Below are positions 1 through 10,465 of a stretch of 64,000 bases of DNA, piece by piece; the first letter of the stretch is position 1; each line of letters opens with the position of its first letter. This stretch comes from Fomitopsis serialis. Its lineage: Eukaryota > Basidiomycota > Agaricomycetes > Polyporales > Fomitopsidaceae. Where the stretch lies: positions 1,116,001-1,180,000 of the forward strand of contig NW_025954961.1 in the NCBI RefSeq assembly GCF_022376445.1, given 5' to 3'. The notes under the pieces were generated by a model. It was not told the DNA's origin. It did no database searches and was given only the letters and a program-made list of their open reading frames with translations. The translations under genes were made by a program, and so were the position numbers.

Positions 1-1095
1 TCAAGCATAGGGCACTGCGAGGCGCTCCTTGAGTCATCCGCGTACATAAGAGTGTACGCAGGTACGTGATTGGTAATAGGGTATCCGACGCCAGCTGCCT
101 TTATGCCGTCGGATCAGACAAATGGGCGATATTAGAGCATGGCGGCGTTCAAAGCCCTTTCGAGGTCTACCAGTGCCTTTGAAGGCGAGTAAATATTTTC
201 GTGCTATGTAACGTGCTCCGAGTCCACAGTGGCTCTGGCGATCGCACAATGAGATACAGTGTTCAACTTCAGAAATTCGAATGGAAGATGGCGGCTCCAG
301 GACGGCCACATGAATTAACTTTCCGTGTCAATGTGATCCGGAATCGGTATTTCGCTTGGGACGTGGGCAAGAACTTGATCCGCGGGAGCGGGCAATTATG
401 CGCACTCCGTACCGCGCGGCGTCGCTCGAGTTCTTCGGGTTCAATCCACGCTGACGCTGTTTATCGACCTTGGTTGACCGCACTGTGCATTCTGTCGGCG
501 ATGCGCATGTATATAGAGACACCCAGTAGCTACTCGCTGAGGACTGGGGATGCGAAATACAAGGCCCAGCAGAGACGCCTGTTGCGGCACCGCGGCCCTC
601 GTGGCAGGTGTGGCGGGAGCGCCAACTCTATCGCACAGAGATCTCGGACGCCCGATCGAATGCTTCCGCCGCACCCACCACGCTGCCCTTGTTCTCTTCC
701 AGCGCCGTCACTCTCCTTCTGCAGCAACCGCCCTGCGCTCCCCGGCTTCCCCCAAGCTGCTCGCTGCTCGCTATGGCGCAAAATCGCCATGGCGCAGCGG
801 CTCGTTTGGAGATTCGCGGATCGGCATCGGCAGGAGCCTTGAATGGGCAGGCGAAGACGTGAAAGCGGTGTGAATTCCAGCCGCTGGGCCGCTGAGTAGC
901 GCATACAGTCACGTAAATCGAAGCATTCTCCCTGACAGCATTGTCCGCCGGGCGCTCGACACGTGGTAGCCTAGAGGGACTAACTGCGAGCGATGTATTT
1001 AATATCTCATCGGACGCGCATGCCCCCGGTTGCCATCGGTCGCATCCTTCTCTCCTGCGCACCATCTTGCTCTGGCAGCCCGGTCTGCAGCCAGC
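1..1095. other. Upstream region, no gene assigned
   Basis: No recognisable protein or RNA lies here. A GC-rich block at about 550-900 is open in several frames on both strands, as expected for GC-rich sequence, and none of those translations shows a domain. A TATA-like stretch lies near 507-516 on the plus strand. Part of this region is probably the promoter and 5' leader of the membrane protein gene that starts at 1096. Confidence 0.4.
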
Positions 1096-2889
1096 ATGGT
1101 CGATTGGAAAGCTCCGTCCGAGATTGCGTTGGATTCTGGTGAGTAAGATTCACCACCGTAGCGCGACGCACCATTCTGACGCGCCCGGAAGAGGTATACG
1201 GGAAGCTGGTGTTTGCTCTCTTTGGTCTCTACGTCTGGGAACTCTTCCAGACCTCCGGCTTCGAATGGTCACTCATTACCAGAACGCGCAAGTTGACATG
1301 GCCCCTCGTGAGTGCTTCCGTACCCGTACGCCACATACGCATGTACTGATTCACTACCGCCGTAGAGTAAGCTACCTCACCCCAAGTTCGCGGTTGACCG
1401 CTAACCATCCTCGATACAAACTTAGTATTCTTCTTCCAATGCCGATATTGCCTCCTCCTTGCTCTGGTTGGCATGTAAGTCTGCTCCCGCACGAATTGCA
1501 CCTCGCTCTAATGAAAATTGCAGCATTGTCTCCATGAGCGTCCGCACTCCCGTTGGTATCATGACTATCTGTCGATCTGCTCTACGCATTGACGTCTCCA
1601 TCAGATCAACTGCCAGGCTCTGTACACGTTCAATTCAGTGAGTCGAGGTCCTCCTGAGTCGCCATAAGGAGAAGTCTAAACAAACTCTAGTGGGCGGGAA
1701 ACATGGCTATCCTCGGCGCATCAACGTCCCTCATGCTCAGAACGTCCGTTCACTGCTTACCGCCCGCAGTCCTACATGCATACTAATTTCCCCGCGCCAC
1801 AGGATCGCCATATGGGACCGCCAGCTCAAGATTGTAATCCCACTTTGCTTCCTATGTCTGTGCCACTGGGTGCTGCTCTGGCGGGGCATGTTCCTCCTCA
1901 ATGCGCAGTATGACCCCACCCAGGGCGCGTGCGTCTTGTTGTCTAGCAATCACATCTTCCTGAACGTGACATTCTTTATGAGTGCGTATCATGGCTCTAT
2001 CGGAATCCTGACGAATTCTGATTGCCCGCGTACACAGCAATGGGATTCGACCTTACTATCCTCACTTTCACAATTGCCGCGTTGGTGAAGCACAAGGCAC
2101 GGTCAGGCCTGTGGTCGTTGCTCTTCACGGACGGTCTTGTGTATTTCCTCACCGCGTTCTGCTTCAATGCGCTCCCTGCTGTGCGTATTCCTTGTCGTTT
2201 CCACGCGCTAACGGTTCTGACTGCGAATGAACATCAGATCTGAACGTTATCAATCTGAATGGTGCGTATTGGAATCACCGGCAAAGTAGGTCACTCTGAC
2301 ATCTCATTTCCGTCTCAGTTGCCATGGACGTGTACGTTCCACCGTGCCTAAATCATCGCAGTGTTAATTACTAATCAATCCTCTCTTCCTCCGCCTCGTC
2401 TCAGCGTCGCCACGGTGCGCCTCGTTCCGCTTCTCCCTTTCTGCGTTCCACTAACCCCTCCTCCACAGATCCCCGCAGCAACCTTGTCCGCCATCGCCGC
2501 CTGCCGCGCCGTCATCCGGCTGCAAGAGTTCACGCGTCCGGACGTCTACGTGCACAGTGCGTCGCAGATCGCCTCCGGCGGGACCCAGCACAACGCACGC
2601 GCGGCGCGCCGGTTCACCTCGCGTCGCGGGGACGTCGCCTTCGCGCGCCCGGAGGTGCACGTCACGACGGACCAGTTTGTGGTGGAGGACTATGGGTGCG
2701 TCCGTCAACGCTTGCCTGTTGTGTGTGGAGATGAGGGGGGGCTGATGAGCAATGTTGTGCAGGATGAAGCCGCTCTCGCCCATAGGCGATAGGACGAGGG
2801 TCAAGCTCGAGCGGTCGGACACGTTTGACCTCGACAGGATGTCGGTCGAGGAGGACAAGGAGGTCTACCCTATGGCCGAGGCCGTGTAG
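1096..2889 (+). CDS. DUF6533/DUF6534-type seven-helix membrane protein
   Basis: A multi-exon gene for an integral membrane protein of a family greatly expanded in Agaricomycetes, whose function is unknown. The N-terminus begins MVDWKAPSEIALDS. The family signature follows in exon 2 (FGLYVWELFQTSGFEWSL, about 1212-1275). Hydrophobic segments recur at about 1440-1480, 1820-1900, 1960-2060 and 2100-2180 (LWSLLFTDGLVYFLTAFCFN), as expected for a seven-helix topology. The last large exon (about 2469-2696) encodes a soluble basic tail. It joins the final exon (MKPLSPIGDRTRVKLERSD...YPMAEAV) by a clean GT-AG intron at 2697-2761. Exons are short and introns about 50 nt, so the internal boundaries are inferred. 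The family assignment rests on the WELF..SGFEWS motif, the helix pattern and the overall length. Confidence 0.8.
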
Positions 2890-3953
2890 GCGTTGCGTCT
2901 GCGCCTCACTACTACTGACGCCAACACTCTGACTCGGCACGGGGCGGAGGACGAATGAACCACCGCAGGATGGTGAGCTTAGATGATGTGTTGCGCTGTG
3001 GAACAGATTAGGAATGGATTGTGATGGTGTCTGTGGAGAGATACATATGTGAGTAGCCTACCGAGCTGTGTCTATAATGATGTTCTATTCAGACAGAAAA
3101 TTGTTTCAATAACCTTGACACCTTGATACCATACGCGTACGCTACGCAGTGCTCTGGAGTACAATACATACTGTTCAGCAGACGGGTCGGGTGGGCAGTC
3201 AACTGCATGGCAGCAAGCGTAGGATAGATGTCTGGAGGACACCTGTTCTGCGCCTCCTGCTACTCCATAGACCACCCTATCAAACCATCCGCCCTGCCGG
3301 GAACTCTTGGATGGCTCGACGAACTTCGAAGACATACCGAGACGCAATCGATCGGATGCGACTGGGGTAACACCAGAACGCGCCGCGGCGGACGTGACTG
3401 TATAGGCCGAGCTGAGAAGCTGGCACAAGCAGAGCATGTACACTGACACCATTACGAGAGCCCAATAGACTTATGCTACTAGTGTACTTCACTACTTCTG
3501 TCACTTTGTACATACAAACTCGGTCCCACTCGCAACTCCACACATGAAATCTAGCTGTACAAATTCGAAGTAGTCAGTTCCTGCGAGCATAGTCTCCCGT
3601 AGGCAGACCCTAAACACGACCTTGTTGAGTGGGGAGGGCGGTCGTATACTGCGAGCAAGTGAAGGTTCAACTTCAAATGTTCAAGGCCACGATAAAACGA
3701 CGACTGAATCAAGATGTACGCACGCAGTCAACGAAGGCTGCACCTTGACATGGCCATGACGCATATACCGGTGTCTTGCAACTGCAACCAGGGATTGGAG
3801 CATGGAGATCACACCTCACGCAGCGGGTAACATCCAGTGCGAGCAGTTGCATCCATTGCATTTTGACCAGTAAGTCAGAAGCCCAGTGAGCAAAGAAGAA
3901 ACCAGAGGCTACACTACGAGTATCCGTATAAATACAACCATAACTTGAACGCA
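2890..3953. other. Convergent intergenic region
   Basis: About 1 kb between two convergent genes. No open frame shows family features or a plausible exon chain, and I see no RNA gene or repeat. Confidence 0.4.
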
Positions 3954-4872
3954 TCACCGTCTCCGATGCGATCTCCCCGACTTCCTCTTCGCGGCGACGG
4001 TTCCCTGCCGATTCATTCCTTTCGACTGCGCGCGGGCGGGCATACCCTTCGATAGCCGCCATTCTTCGCGGCGCGATCCTCGAGGGCCGTGTGTGGATAT
4101 CCGTTTTGTGCCCTCTGTAGAGGGACCTGCGTTGCTGGGGTCTACGGCCATGGTGTCTGGGATGAACGGATGGTGGGAAGATGGGCAAGCGGTAGCGCAT
4201 GGGAATGGTGATGAGCGGTTCGTCGATGAAGGGTGTCGGGGTGTCCGTGCGGGGCATGTGCATGGCAGTAGTGAGAGCAAGTGTCCGGAATAGGGGAGAC
4301 GGGTATGCGGTGAGACAAGTGGATGCAGAGAGGCAGAGGATACAGACCTGCACCCTGAGCCGAGTCGTCGATTATCGGTTGGCCGTCTGTCAGAAAACCA
4401 AGGCATCAGCCATCGTCCCCATCACCAGCTTCACAAAGCAGAAGGGCTCAAGGGAAAAGATGACCGAACAGCCCGCTGCCGTCCTCTTCATCGGCGTTGG
4501 AGCTCGGGCTTTCGAACCCGCCCCTCCAGATCCTCTGCTTGAGCGCATCGCTGCCACTTGAGCAGCGGGTGCAATGCGGCGCACGAGGTGCTCCATGATC
4601 TGCATGCCCTCGGCAGTGACATCTGCGGGGTCAAGAAGACCAATGTTCGCAAACCAGTACCAACCTGGTTGCTGAGCGCCCTCCTCATCGCTGAACGATT
4701 CTACGGCCTCCTCCGGGATCTCGACGTCGCCGTCCTTGTCGCGGGTGGTAAGTGTTTTGAGTTTTTGGTGGAGGCGGTTGAGGCGTGCTGCCTCAGCGGC
4801 AGCGTATACGCCTTCTGTGCGCTTCTTCGCACGGAAATGGCGCTTGACTTTGGAGCGGGTTGACTTTGCCAT
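3954..4872 (-). CDS. LLP/DUF2423-family nucleolar protein
   Basis: A small, very basic protein of the DUF2423 family (human LLPH, yeast YBL028C), which is associated with the nucleolus and pre-60S particles. The first exon opens with the family signature MAKSTRSKVKRHFRAKKRTE and continues with a helical basic stretch (AAEAARLNRLHQKL) and an acidic linker (EIPEEAVESFSDEEGA). The conserved C-terminus lies in a separate downstream exon near 3954-4160: GPRGSRREEWRLSKGMPAR, then GMNRQGTVAAKRKSGRSHRRR-like sequence ending in three arginines. Read straight through, exon 1 runs to a stop near 4390 with a tail unlike the family, so I infer one or more introns between about 4540 and 4160. That span is long for this genome. 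The ends are well supported and the middle is not. Confidence 0.78.
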
Positions 4873-5506
4873 TGTTTAGGGGTTGTTGGATCGGTCGTGA
4901 GTACAGGTGTAGGCGTGGTGGGTGTTCGTAAGACGGGGGATGGGGTAGCTGCAGGAGCACGACGAAGAAAAGTGGGCTGCCCGATTCGGCTCCGCACATG
5001 CACGTGCCGAGTGGGTATTCCTAAATAAGGTGATCCCTGCCCTACCTGCGCATGCACAGTTGCTGTGTGTACTGCGGCTTTCTGACTCGTCAGGGGATCT
5101 CTTACTGCTTCCACGAATGGCTGGAAGCACTGGAACCTCTGCGACACAGCTGCTGGCACTTTTCGCTTGGCAAAAGGCGCCTTTTGAGATCTACTGCTGA
5201 CCAAAGTAGGACATATTATATACCATCGGCCTTCGCCCTCCAAGCGTTGTCCGACATCTCATGCATGGTTGGATCGCGCCGGCAATGCTTTCGTGACCTT
5301 TTGGGCTACTTACCAGCGATCATGGGTTTGTTCCTAGTCATGCCCGCTGACCAAATGACTTTCCGCAGAGCATGTGAATATGCCCAATCTCATCACCGCA
5401 CACTGGTCTGTCCCGAGACTCAGAGGTTGCTCACATGTCCTATTGAGGCTCCTATACACCTTGACCTCCCCCCTCGTTCTCCTTGCTCTCAGTCATTTGC
5501 GTCAGA
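4873..5506. other. Divergent promoter region
   Basis: About 630 bp between the divergent starts of the LLP-like gene and the enoyl-CoA hydratase gene. Open frames here show no family features. It presumably holds the promoters of both genes. Confidence 0.4.
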
Positions 5507-6678
5507 ATGTCATATCCGTTAGGTTTCCCTTCACAGCAACCGCTGTTGACGGTCACGCATCGTTCGTCGCGATTTCTCGTTACGCTCTCATCGAGGATAC
5601 ATACTCACCTTTACCGGCTGACCGACAGCTTCTGCGACTACATGGCTCATTGAGATGCACAATGGCGACGACAGTCGCTTCACGGAGCATTTCATAAGCA
5701 AGGCTTGGATGCCTGCGCTGGACGCCGTCGAACGTCACTGGCGAGAGAACTGGCGCGCCGCGAGGGCGGCGAAGGACAAAGAGGGTGGCAAGGGCACTCT
5801 CGTAATCGTCGGAAAGCGGAAGCAAAGCAAGTTCTTCAGCAATGGTGCGTCGGTTTTGAATGGTTCTGTCACCACGGAACTGAAGGATGCTATAGGACTC
5901 GACTACGACAACTTGATCAAGGACCCCAATTTCGGCACGAACTTCTTCCCTTGTGAAGTCCCTCCTCAGTGCTCAGTCCACGCATTTGTGTCTGACAATC
6001 GTTGGCAGTGGTGTTCAACCCCCTCATCCGGAAACTGCTCACTTTCCCGAGTGAGTAGACACCACCGTTCCATTGACCATGCGGTCCACTGATAACTTCA
6101 TCCAGTTCCTACCGTCGCCGCTATCAACGGCCACTGCTTCGCCGCCGCCCTCATCCTCGCTCTTTGCTGCGATTACCGCGTCATGACCGACGGCAGCAGT
6201 CGTAACGTTTGGATGTGTATGAACGAGGTGCGCCACATGATGAGCATATGCAATGGGGCTCAATCTCATATTGTGACAGGTGCACTTCGGTGCCGGATGG
6301 CCGCTGTCCCTTGCAGGGGTTGTTCGGGCGAAGGTCTTGGATGGCAGGGTCCAACGCAAGATCGCCTTGGAAGGGCACCGATTCACCTCTACAGAGGCAC
6401 TCGAAGCCGGTATGGTAGACCACCTCGTCAAGGGTGACACAGAGGCGGTCATCGCCAAGGCTCGTCAGGTCGGCGAGTCGGTGAGCGGAATGGCATGTCA
6501 GGGTGTCTGGGGCGTGATCAAAGTAAGTTCTGGGTCTGAAGGGTTGTCCGAGGGTTGTTAACCACGTCCTGTATTTCTGTAGCGCGATTTGTACAGGGAT
6601 GCGCTGGAGACGAGTGAGAGGACAGTGTTGCCAGCAAATGCCTTGTCAGACGACGCAGCAGCGAAGGCAAGGTTGTAG
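5507..6678 (+). CDS. Peroxisomal enoyl-CoA hydratase/isomerase
   Basis: A crotonase-fold protein, probably a delta3,delta2-enoyl-CoA isomerase or hydratase of fatty acid beta-oxidation. The start MSYPLGFPSQQPLLTVTHP is joined over a short intron (donor near 5560, acceptor near 5629) to ATTWLIEMHNGDDSRFTEHF. The joined sequence reads smoothly against the usual start of the family. The core follows: LVIVGKRKQSKFFSNG (substrate loop), VPTVAAINGHCFAAALILAL (oxyanion-hole region) and VHFGAGWPLSLAGVVRAKV. It ends ...DDAAAKARL. The C-terminal tripeptide ARL fits a type 1 peroxisomal targeting signal, so I infer a peroxisomal location. About five introns. The acyl-CoA dehydrogenase at 8.0-10.0 kb may act in the same pathway. 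Confidence 0.85.
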
Positions 6679-7011
6679 TTGTCTGTCTAGTCACTTGTGT
6701 TTCTCCTGGAGTATGGACCATGAGGGCGCTGTACCTGAACCCGCTCAAGCCTGTTCAGACACTCCTTGTCGGGCTCCATTTGTACACAGAGAAGTTTCTA
6801 CCCATCTTTATTAGAGCGCTTGAAGAGAACTACCAGCGAAGAGCTCGAGCTTTCGTATTCCGGCAAGACCAATAGCAGTGTGATGAGCAAGAGAGGACGA
6901 ACGCAGTGCTTCGACTGAAATAGGAGATACGTGCGTCGTACAGAAATCGCTGTACAGGAGTCTTGTAAGCATGACATGAGGATAATGCAACGCACAAGAT
7001 GCACGCACCAT
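6679..7011. other. Convergent intergenic region
   Basis: About 330 bp between convergent stop codons. It is presumably 3' UTR of both neighbours, and I see nothing else. Confidence 0.4.
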
Positions 7012-7517
7012 CTACGACGACTTGAACATATGGGCGTCCGGCTCGATGACCTCTCTCCGCACACGATCGCTCTCGTCCTCCAGCACCTCCAGCCCAGGTC
7101 TCTGGCCAGCTTCAAGGCCATACAGCGCCCGCATAACCTTCTGTTCCTTCTCATGCCTGCTGCCGCTCCACATCTCCACCGAGTCTGTCGCATGGGGCAC
7201 ACGCGAGTCGCCGATCTTGGGCGACGCCTTCAGCGCATCGGCCTGCGCGATGAGGTCAGCGTAGTTTCGCTCATCGCCACGGCCATCGCCCGTTCCCATG
7301 CATGTTTCGTGACGAATTCGTAGTCTATCGTCGCGGACAAGTTGCTGGGTGTGACGAACTGAGACGACTGGTGGTAGAGGGACACGAGTGCGCGCATCCG
7401 CTCCTTGGGTACCGGGGTCGTGGGTCGCTTTGCGACAGAGGATGAGCTTGAAGCACACCTCTTTGCACCAGATGCGCGGCGAAGAGATGTCGGCAGGATG
7501 TTGGCTGCTTGTCGCAT
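7012..7517 (-). CDS. Unknown protein with mitochondrial presequence
   Basis: I do not recognise the family with certainty. The N-terminus is a classic matrix presequence (MRQAANILPTSLRRASGAKR, then a Ser-rich stretch). Next come a basic segment with a VPKERMRALVSLYHQS motif and TPSNLSATIDYEF. The C-terminal half reads ADALKASPKIGDSRV, then an acidic helix ending EVIEPDAHMFKSS. The two halves lie in different frames. A phase-0 intron of 71 nt (about 7247-7317, acceptor GCGCAG preceded by a GCTGAC branch-like site) would join them exactly. A single missing base near 7260 would do so equally well. The mature protein would be about 120-140 residues. A small mitochondrial ribosomal or assembly factor is possible, but this is a guess from size and composition. 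Confidence 0.6.
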
Positions 7518-7651
7518 TTCAGTGGAGAGGGACGAAGGCAAAAGTGAGAAGAGTATCTCGTACTTACTTATCATAATGATGAGTATCAAAGAGAAATATC
7601 CTGAGCTTAATAAAAGCTTATATTATATTACTTTAACATAAATTACAGCAT

Positions 7652-7746
7652 GGCTTGGTGGTCTAGAGGTATGATTCCTTCTTAGGGCTTGTGTGTTTGG
7701 TCACGTGACCTGGAGGAGGTCCTGGGTTCGATTCCCAGCCAAGCCC
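7652..7746 (+). tRNA. tRNA-Pro(AGG) with intron
   Basis: A complete nuclear tRNA gene. The acceptor stem GGCTTGG (7652-7658) pairs with CCAAGCC (7739-7745). The A box is TGGTCTAGAGG and the B box GGTTCGATTCC. The anticodon stem CCTTC (7677-7681) pairs with GGAGG (7712-7716), with one G-T pair. The anticodon is AGG at 7684-7686. A 23-nt intron (7688-7710) sits one base 3' of the anticodon, the canonical position. The spliced length is 72 nt. No CCA is encoded, as usual in eukaryotes. A T-run terminator follows at 7757-7762. Confidence 0.95.
7688..7710 (+). other. tRNA-Pro intron
   Basis: 23 nt between positions 37 and 38 of the tRNA, the site used by the eukaryotic tRNA splicing endonuclease. 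It contains GGTCACGTGACC, a perfect 12-nt palindrome at 7699-7710 that can fold back on itself or form an E-box-like CACGTG. Confidence 0.85.
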
Positions 7747-7756
7747 AACGTTTTAC

Positions 7757-7762
7757 TTTTTT
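7757..7762 (+). terminator. RNA polymerase III T-run terminator
   Basis: TTTTTT eleven bases downstream of the tRNA 3' end, preceded by a TTTT at 7751-7754. This is the normal Pol III termination signal. Confidence 0.8.
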
Positions 7763-7986
7763 CCTGCCTACTTCAAAGATAGAATCCGCGACAGTTTGTA
7801 CAGTGTGGTCAGACACAAATCCGGGCAGGAACACTGTTGAGCGGAGCATGTCTACTCTGCACAAGGCGTGACAGAATAGTAGTGCGATGCATTGAGAGAC
7901 CGCATCTCTGCGAGACTTTGGTAGCTACATACACAGCGAGCAGAGCTCATGCAATATCACGTCGAGTCATGCGAGTTACAAACAAG

Positions 7987-10039
7987 CTACAATGATGCCT
8001 TGATGTTGTTCTGCTCAAGGAGCCTCTTCTCCCTTTTCTTGATCTCTGCGGTGCGATTTGCGAGCGCAGGGGCACGCTTCAGTTCTCGCTGTCCGATCTG
8101 CTGAATGTGGACCTGAACCACAAGACGAGAGTAGTCAGTCTCAGCAATCACGAACAAGAGACAACGATACGCACGGCGTCGGGACCCTGTACGGACGCTG
8201 CCATCAGTAAGCAAAACACAAGAGGGCTAAACGACGTACATCGGCAATACGAAGTGTCCTGAGCTGTGCCCACATCTGGGCGAGCGGCGTGTCCTGACTG
8301 ATGCCCTCCGCACCAAAGGCTTGCATGGCGGTGTCCACCACTTTGAGGGCCATTGAAGGCACCACAAACTACGATCACGGTGAGACGACCGCCATCTAGA
8401 CACAAGACAGTTCGACGTACTTTAGCAATACCAATCTCCTTGAGGGCGCCCTTGGCTTTGACTTTGTCGACCTGAAAGAAGTTGAACACTTTGATTGCTA
8501 AAAATCGATCGCAGGACTCGCCTGGAGAGCAGCGCTCAAAACAAGGAGCCTGGCGGACTCAATCTCGGCACGACAGTGAGCAATTTCGGAGACAACGGTG
8601 CCTGTGATTCGTCTCAGTCTGCCGGAATGACGACACAAGAAGACATTGCACCATACCGTGCTCGTACAAGTACTTGCCGAAAGTCTTCTTGGCGGGATCG
8701 GTGACACGTTGGATCATGAGGTCCAATGCGTACTGGGCACATCCAATGGAGCGCATGCAATGATGAATGCGACCAGGGCTAGCGAACAGGAAGTGAGCTA
8801 ACTCATAATGCACCGTCGTCAAAGGACTCACCCTAGACGCCCTTGGATGATCTGCAAGAAGTGAGTGCTGGATCGCGACACTCAACAACGGCCCACTCAC
8901 CTCGAAGCCTTTGCCCCAACCCAGGACGAGATTGCTGACAGGGACGCGGACATTCTCGTAGATAATCTCGCAATGGCCCTCGGGTGCGTCATCATACCCA
9001 AAGACGCCCATGGGACGAACGACCTTGACACCGGGCGCATTGGCAGGTACAATGACAATGCTTTGCTGACGATACTTGTCAGAGTTGTCCGGGTCGCTCT
9101 TGCCCAGGACGAGGTGCAATGCACAGCGAGGGTCTCCAGCACCGCTGATGTACCTACAAGTCGCGGCGAACACATTGAACTCAAGCCCGCGAGTGATGCT
9201 CGCAACAACGTACCACTTGTGTCCGCTAATGACTATCTCGTTACCCTCTCGGCGAATGGTGGTGCGGATGTTGGTTGCGTCCGAGGAGGCGACTGTGGGC
9301 GGTCAACTGTCATGCGTATGCCGAAGAAGGCTGGACGCACCAAACCTCTCGGTCATTGAGAAAGCAGAACGGGTCTCGCCGTTCAACAATGGAACCAGCC
9401 ATTTCTTCTGTTGCTCTGGCGACCCATATCGTGCGAGGACCTCTGTAAGAGTTGCTCAAGCATAGCACACAAGGGTGGGCACATCGTGCTTACCCATATT
9501 CCCCGTGTCAGGGGCTGAGCAATTTACGGCCTCCGAAGCCATCTGTCCGCCACGCCCCAGAATCTCCGCCATGAGTGCATACTAGGGCAGTGTCAGCTGT
9601 CTGGCTTCGGCAACCCTCTTTCACGTACCTCGAGATTGGTGAGCGGAACGCCGTATTCAGGGTAGTGCGCCTTGCCCAAGAAGAGGTTCCATAGGCCGAG
9701 CTTGCGCGCCTTGGCCTTGAGTTCTGCGACAATGGGGATCACGGTCTTCCACCTCTTCTCTGAGTCAGCAGGCAGCTGCGCGTGGGCAACCTTCTGTGCA
9801 GGCAGAACCTCGTCCTGTCGCCCCGTTTCTTTGAGCGACGTGAAGGGTCAAAGAAGGGAGCGCTTTACATGAACGAAGGTGATGAGCTTCGCTAGGGTCT
9901 CCTTCGCGAACGGTGAGAACTTGTCCTCGACCTATTCCGCGTCAGTCTACGATAGTCATACTATTAGTAGGTCATCCGACTGGCTTACCATAGCCCATGC
10001 TGAAGGCGAGGTAAACTCTGCGACAGGGTGAGACGCCAT
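7987..10039 (-). CDS. Acyl-CoA dehydrogenase (ACAD10/11-like)
   Basis: A flavoprotein acyl-CoA dehydrogenase spread over about ten short exons. The start [17 protein letters not shown] (10039) is followed by [19 protein letters not shown]. Then come an N-terminal helical domain ([40 protein letters not shown]) and the region [19 protein letters not shown] leading into [14 protein letters not shown], which is diagnostic of the family. The middle beta-domain carries SSDATNI, ISGHKW and [20 protein letters not shown]. The C-terminal helical domain carries [20 protein letters not shown] and [20 protein letters not shown]. The tail [14 protein letters not shown] is typical of the ACAD10/11-type fungal enzymes. 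The order of these pieces and the total of about 430 residues match the family. The substrate is unknown. No convincing presequence or PTS1 is seen (C-terminus KASL). Confidence 0.88.
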
Positions 10040-10465
10040 GGCGAAGGTTAGCGCGAAGAGACGTGTCCAGCATCTTCGGAGATGGTGCTACATATGCAGC
10101 CGCCGTGTATGAGAGTGGATCAGTTGACCGACCTGCTGCTCCCGACTGGCCTGGTCTTCCGGCGGCACTTATGCCTCAGTTGGCCGAGTCTGACAATCAC
10201 GTTCCATCCACAGCGCTCGGCATTTCATCTGCTCGTGCGATGTTCGAGACGGTCAGTTGCTGCTCAAGCTCAAGCTCAAGTCCAGTAAAAGAGGTTGTGA
10301 CAAATATAGGAGAGTCAGATTACATTGAGTCGACTACAATCAAACCGACTAAGTAAAGTAGCTCGATCGACAACAGGCACCACGGATACAAGTACACAGT
10401 TAGTACAAACGTCATAAAGTTGCATAACCGAAATGTCTATGGGCGAACGCATTAGTACAGTAACG
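10040..10465. other. Intergenic region
   Basis: About 425 bp between the acyl-CoA dehydrogenase start and the stop of the Zn2Cys6 gene, both on the minus strand. It holds a small CTCAAG triplication at 10263-10280 and otherwise nothing recognisable. Confidence 0.4.

Noticed and set aside
434..445. B-box-like GGGTTCAATCCA
   Set aside because: No matching acceptor or anticodon stem and no A box at the right distance, so not a tRNA.
550..904. Overlapping open frames on both strands before the first gene
   Set aside because: GC-rich sequence opens several frames at once; none has a recognisable domain, signal or intron pattern.
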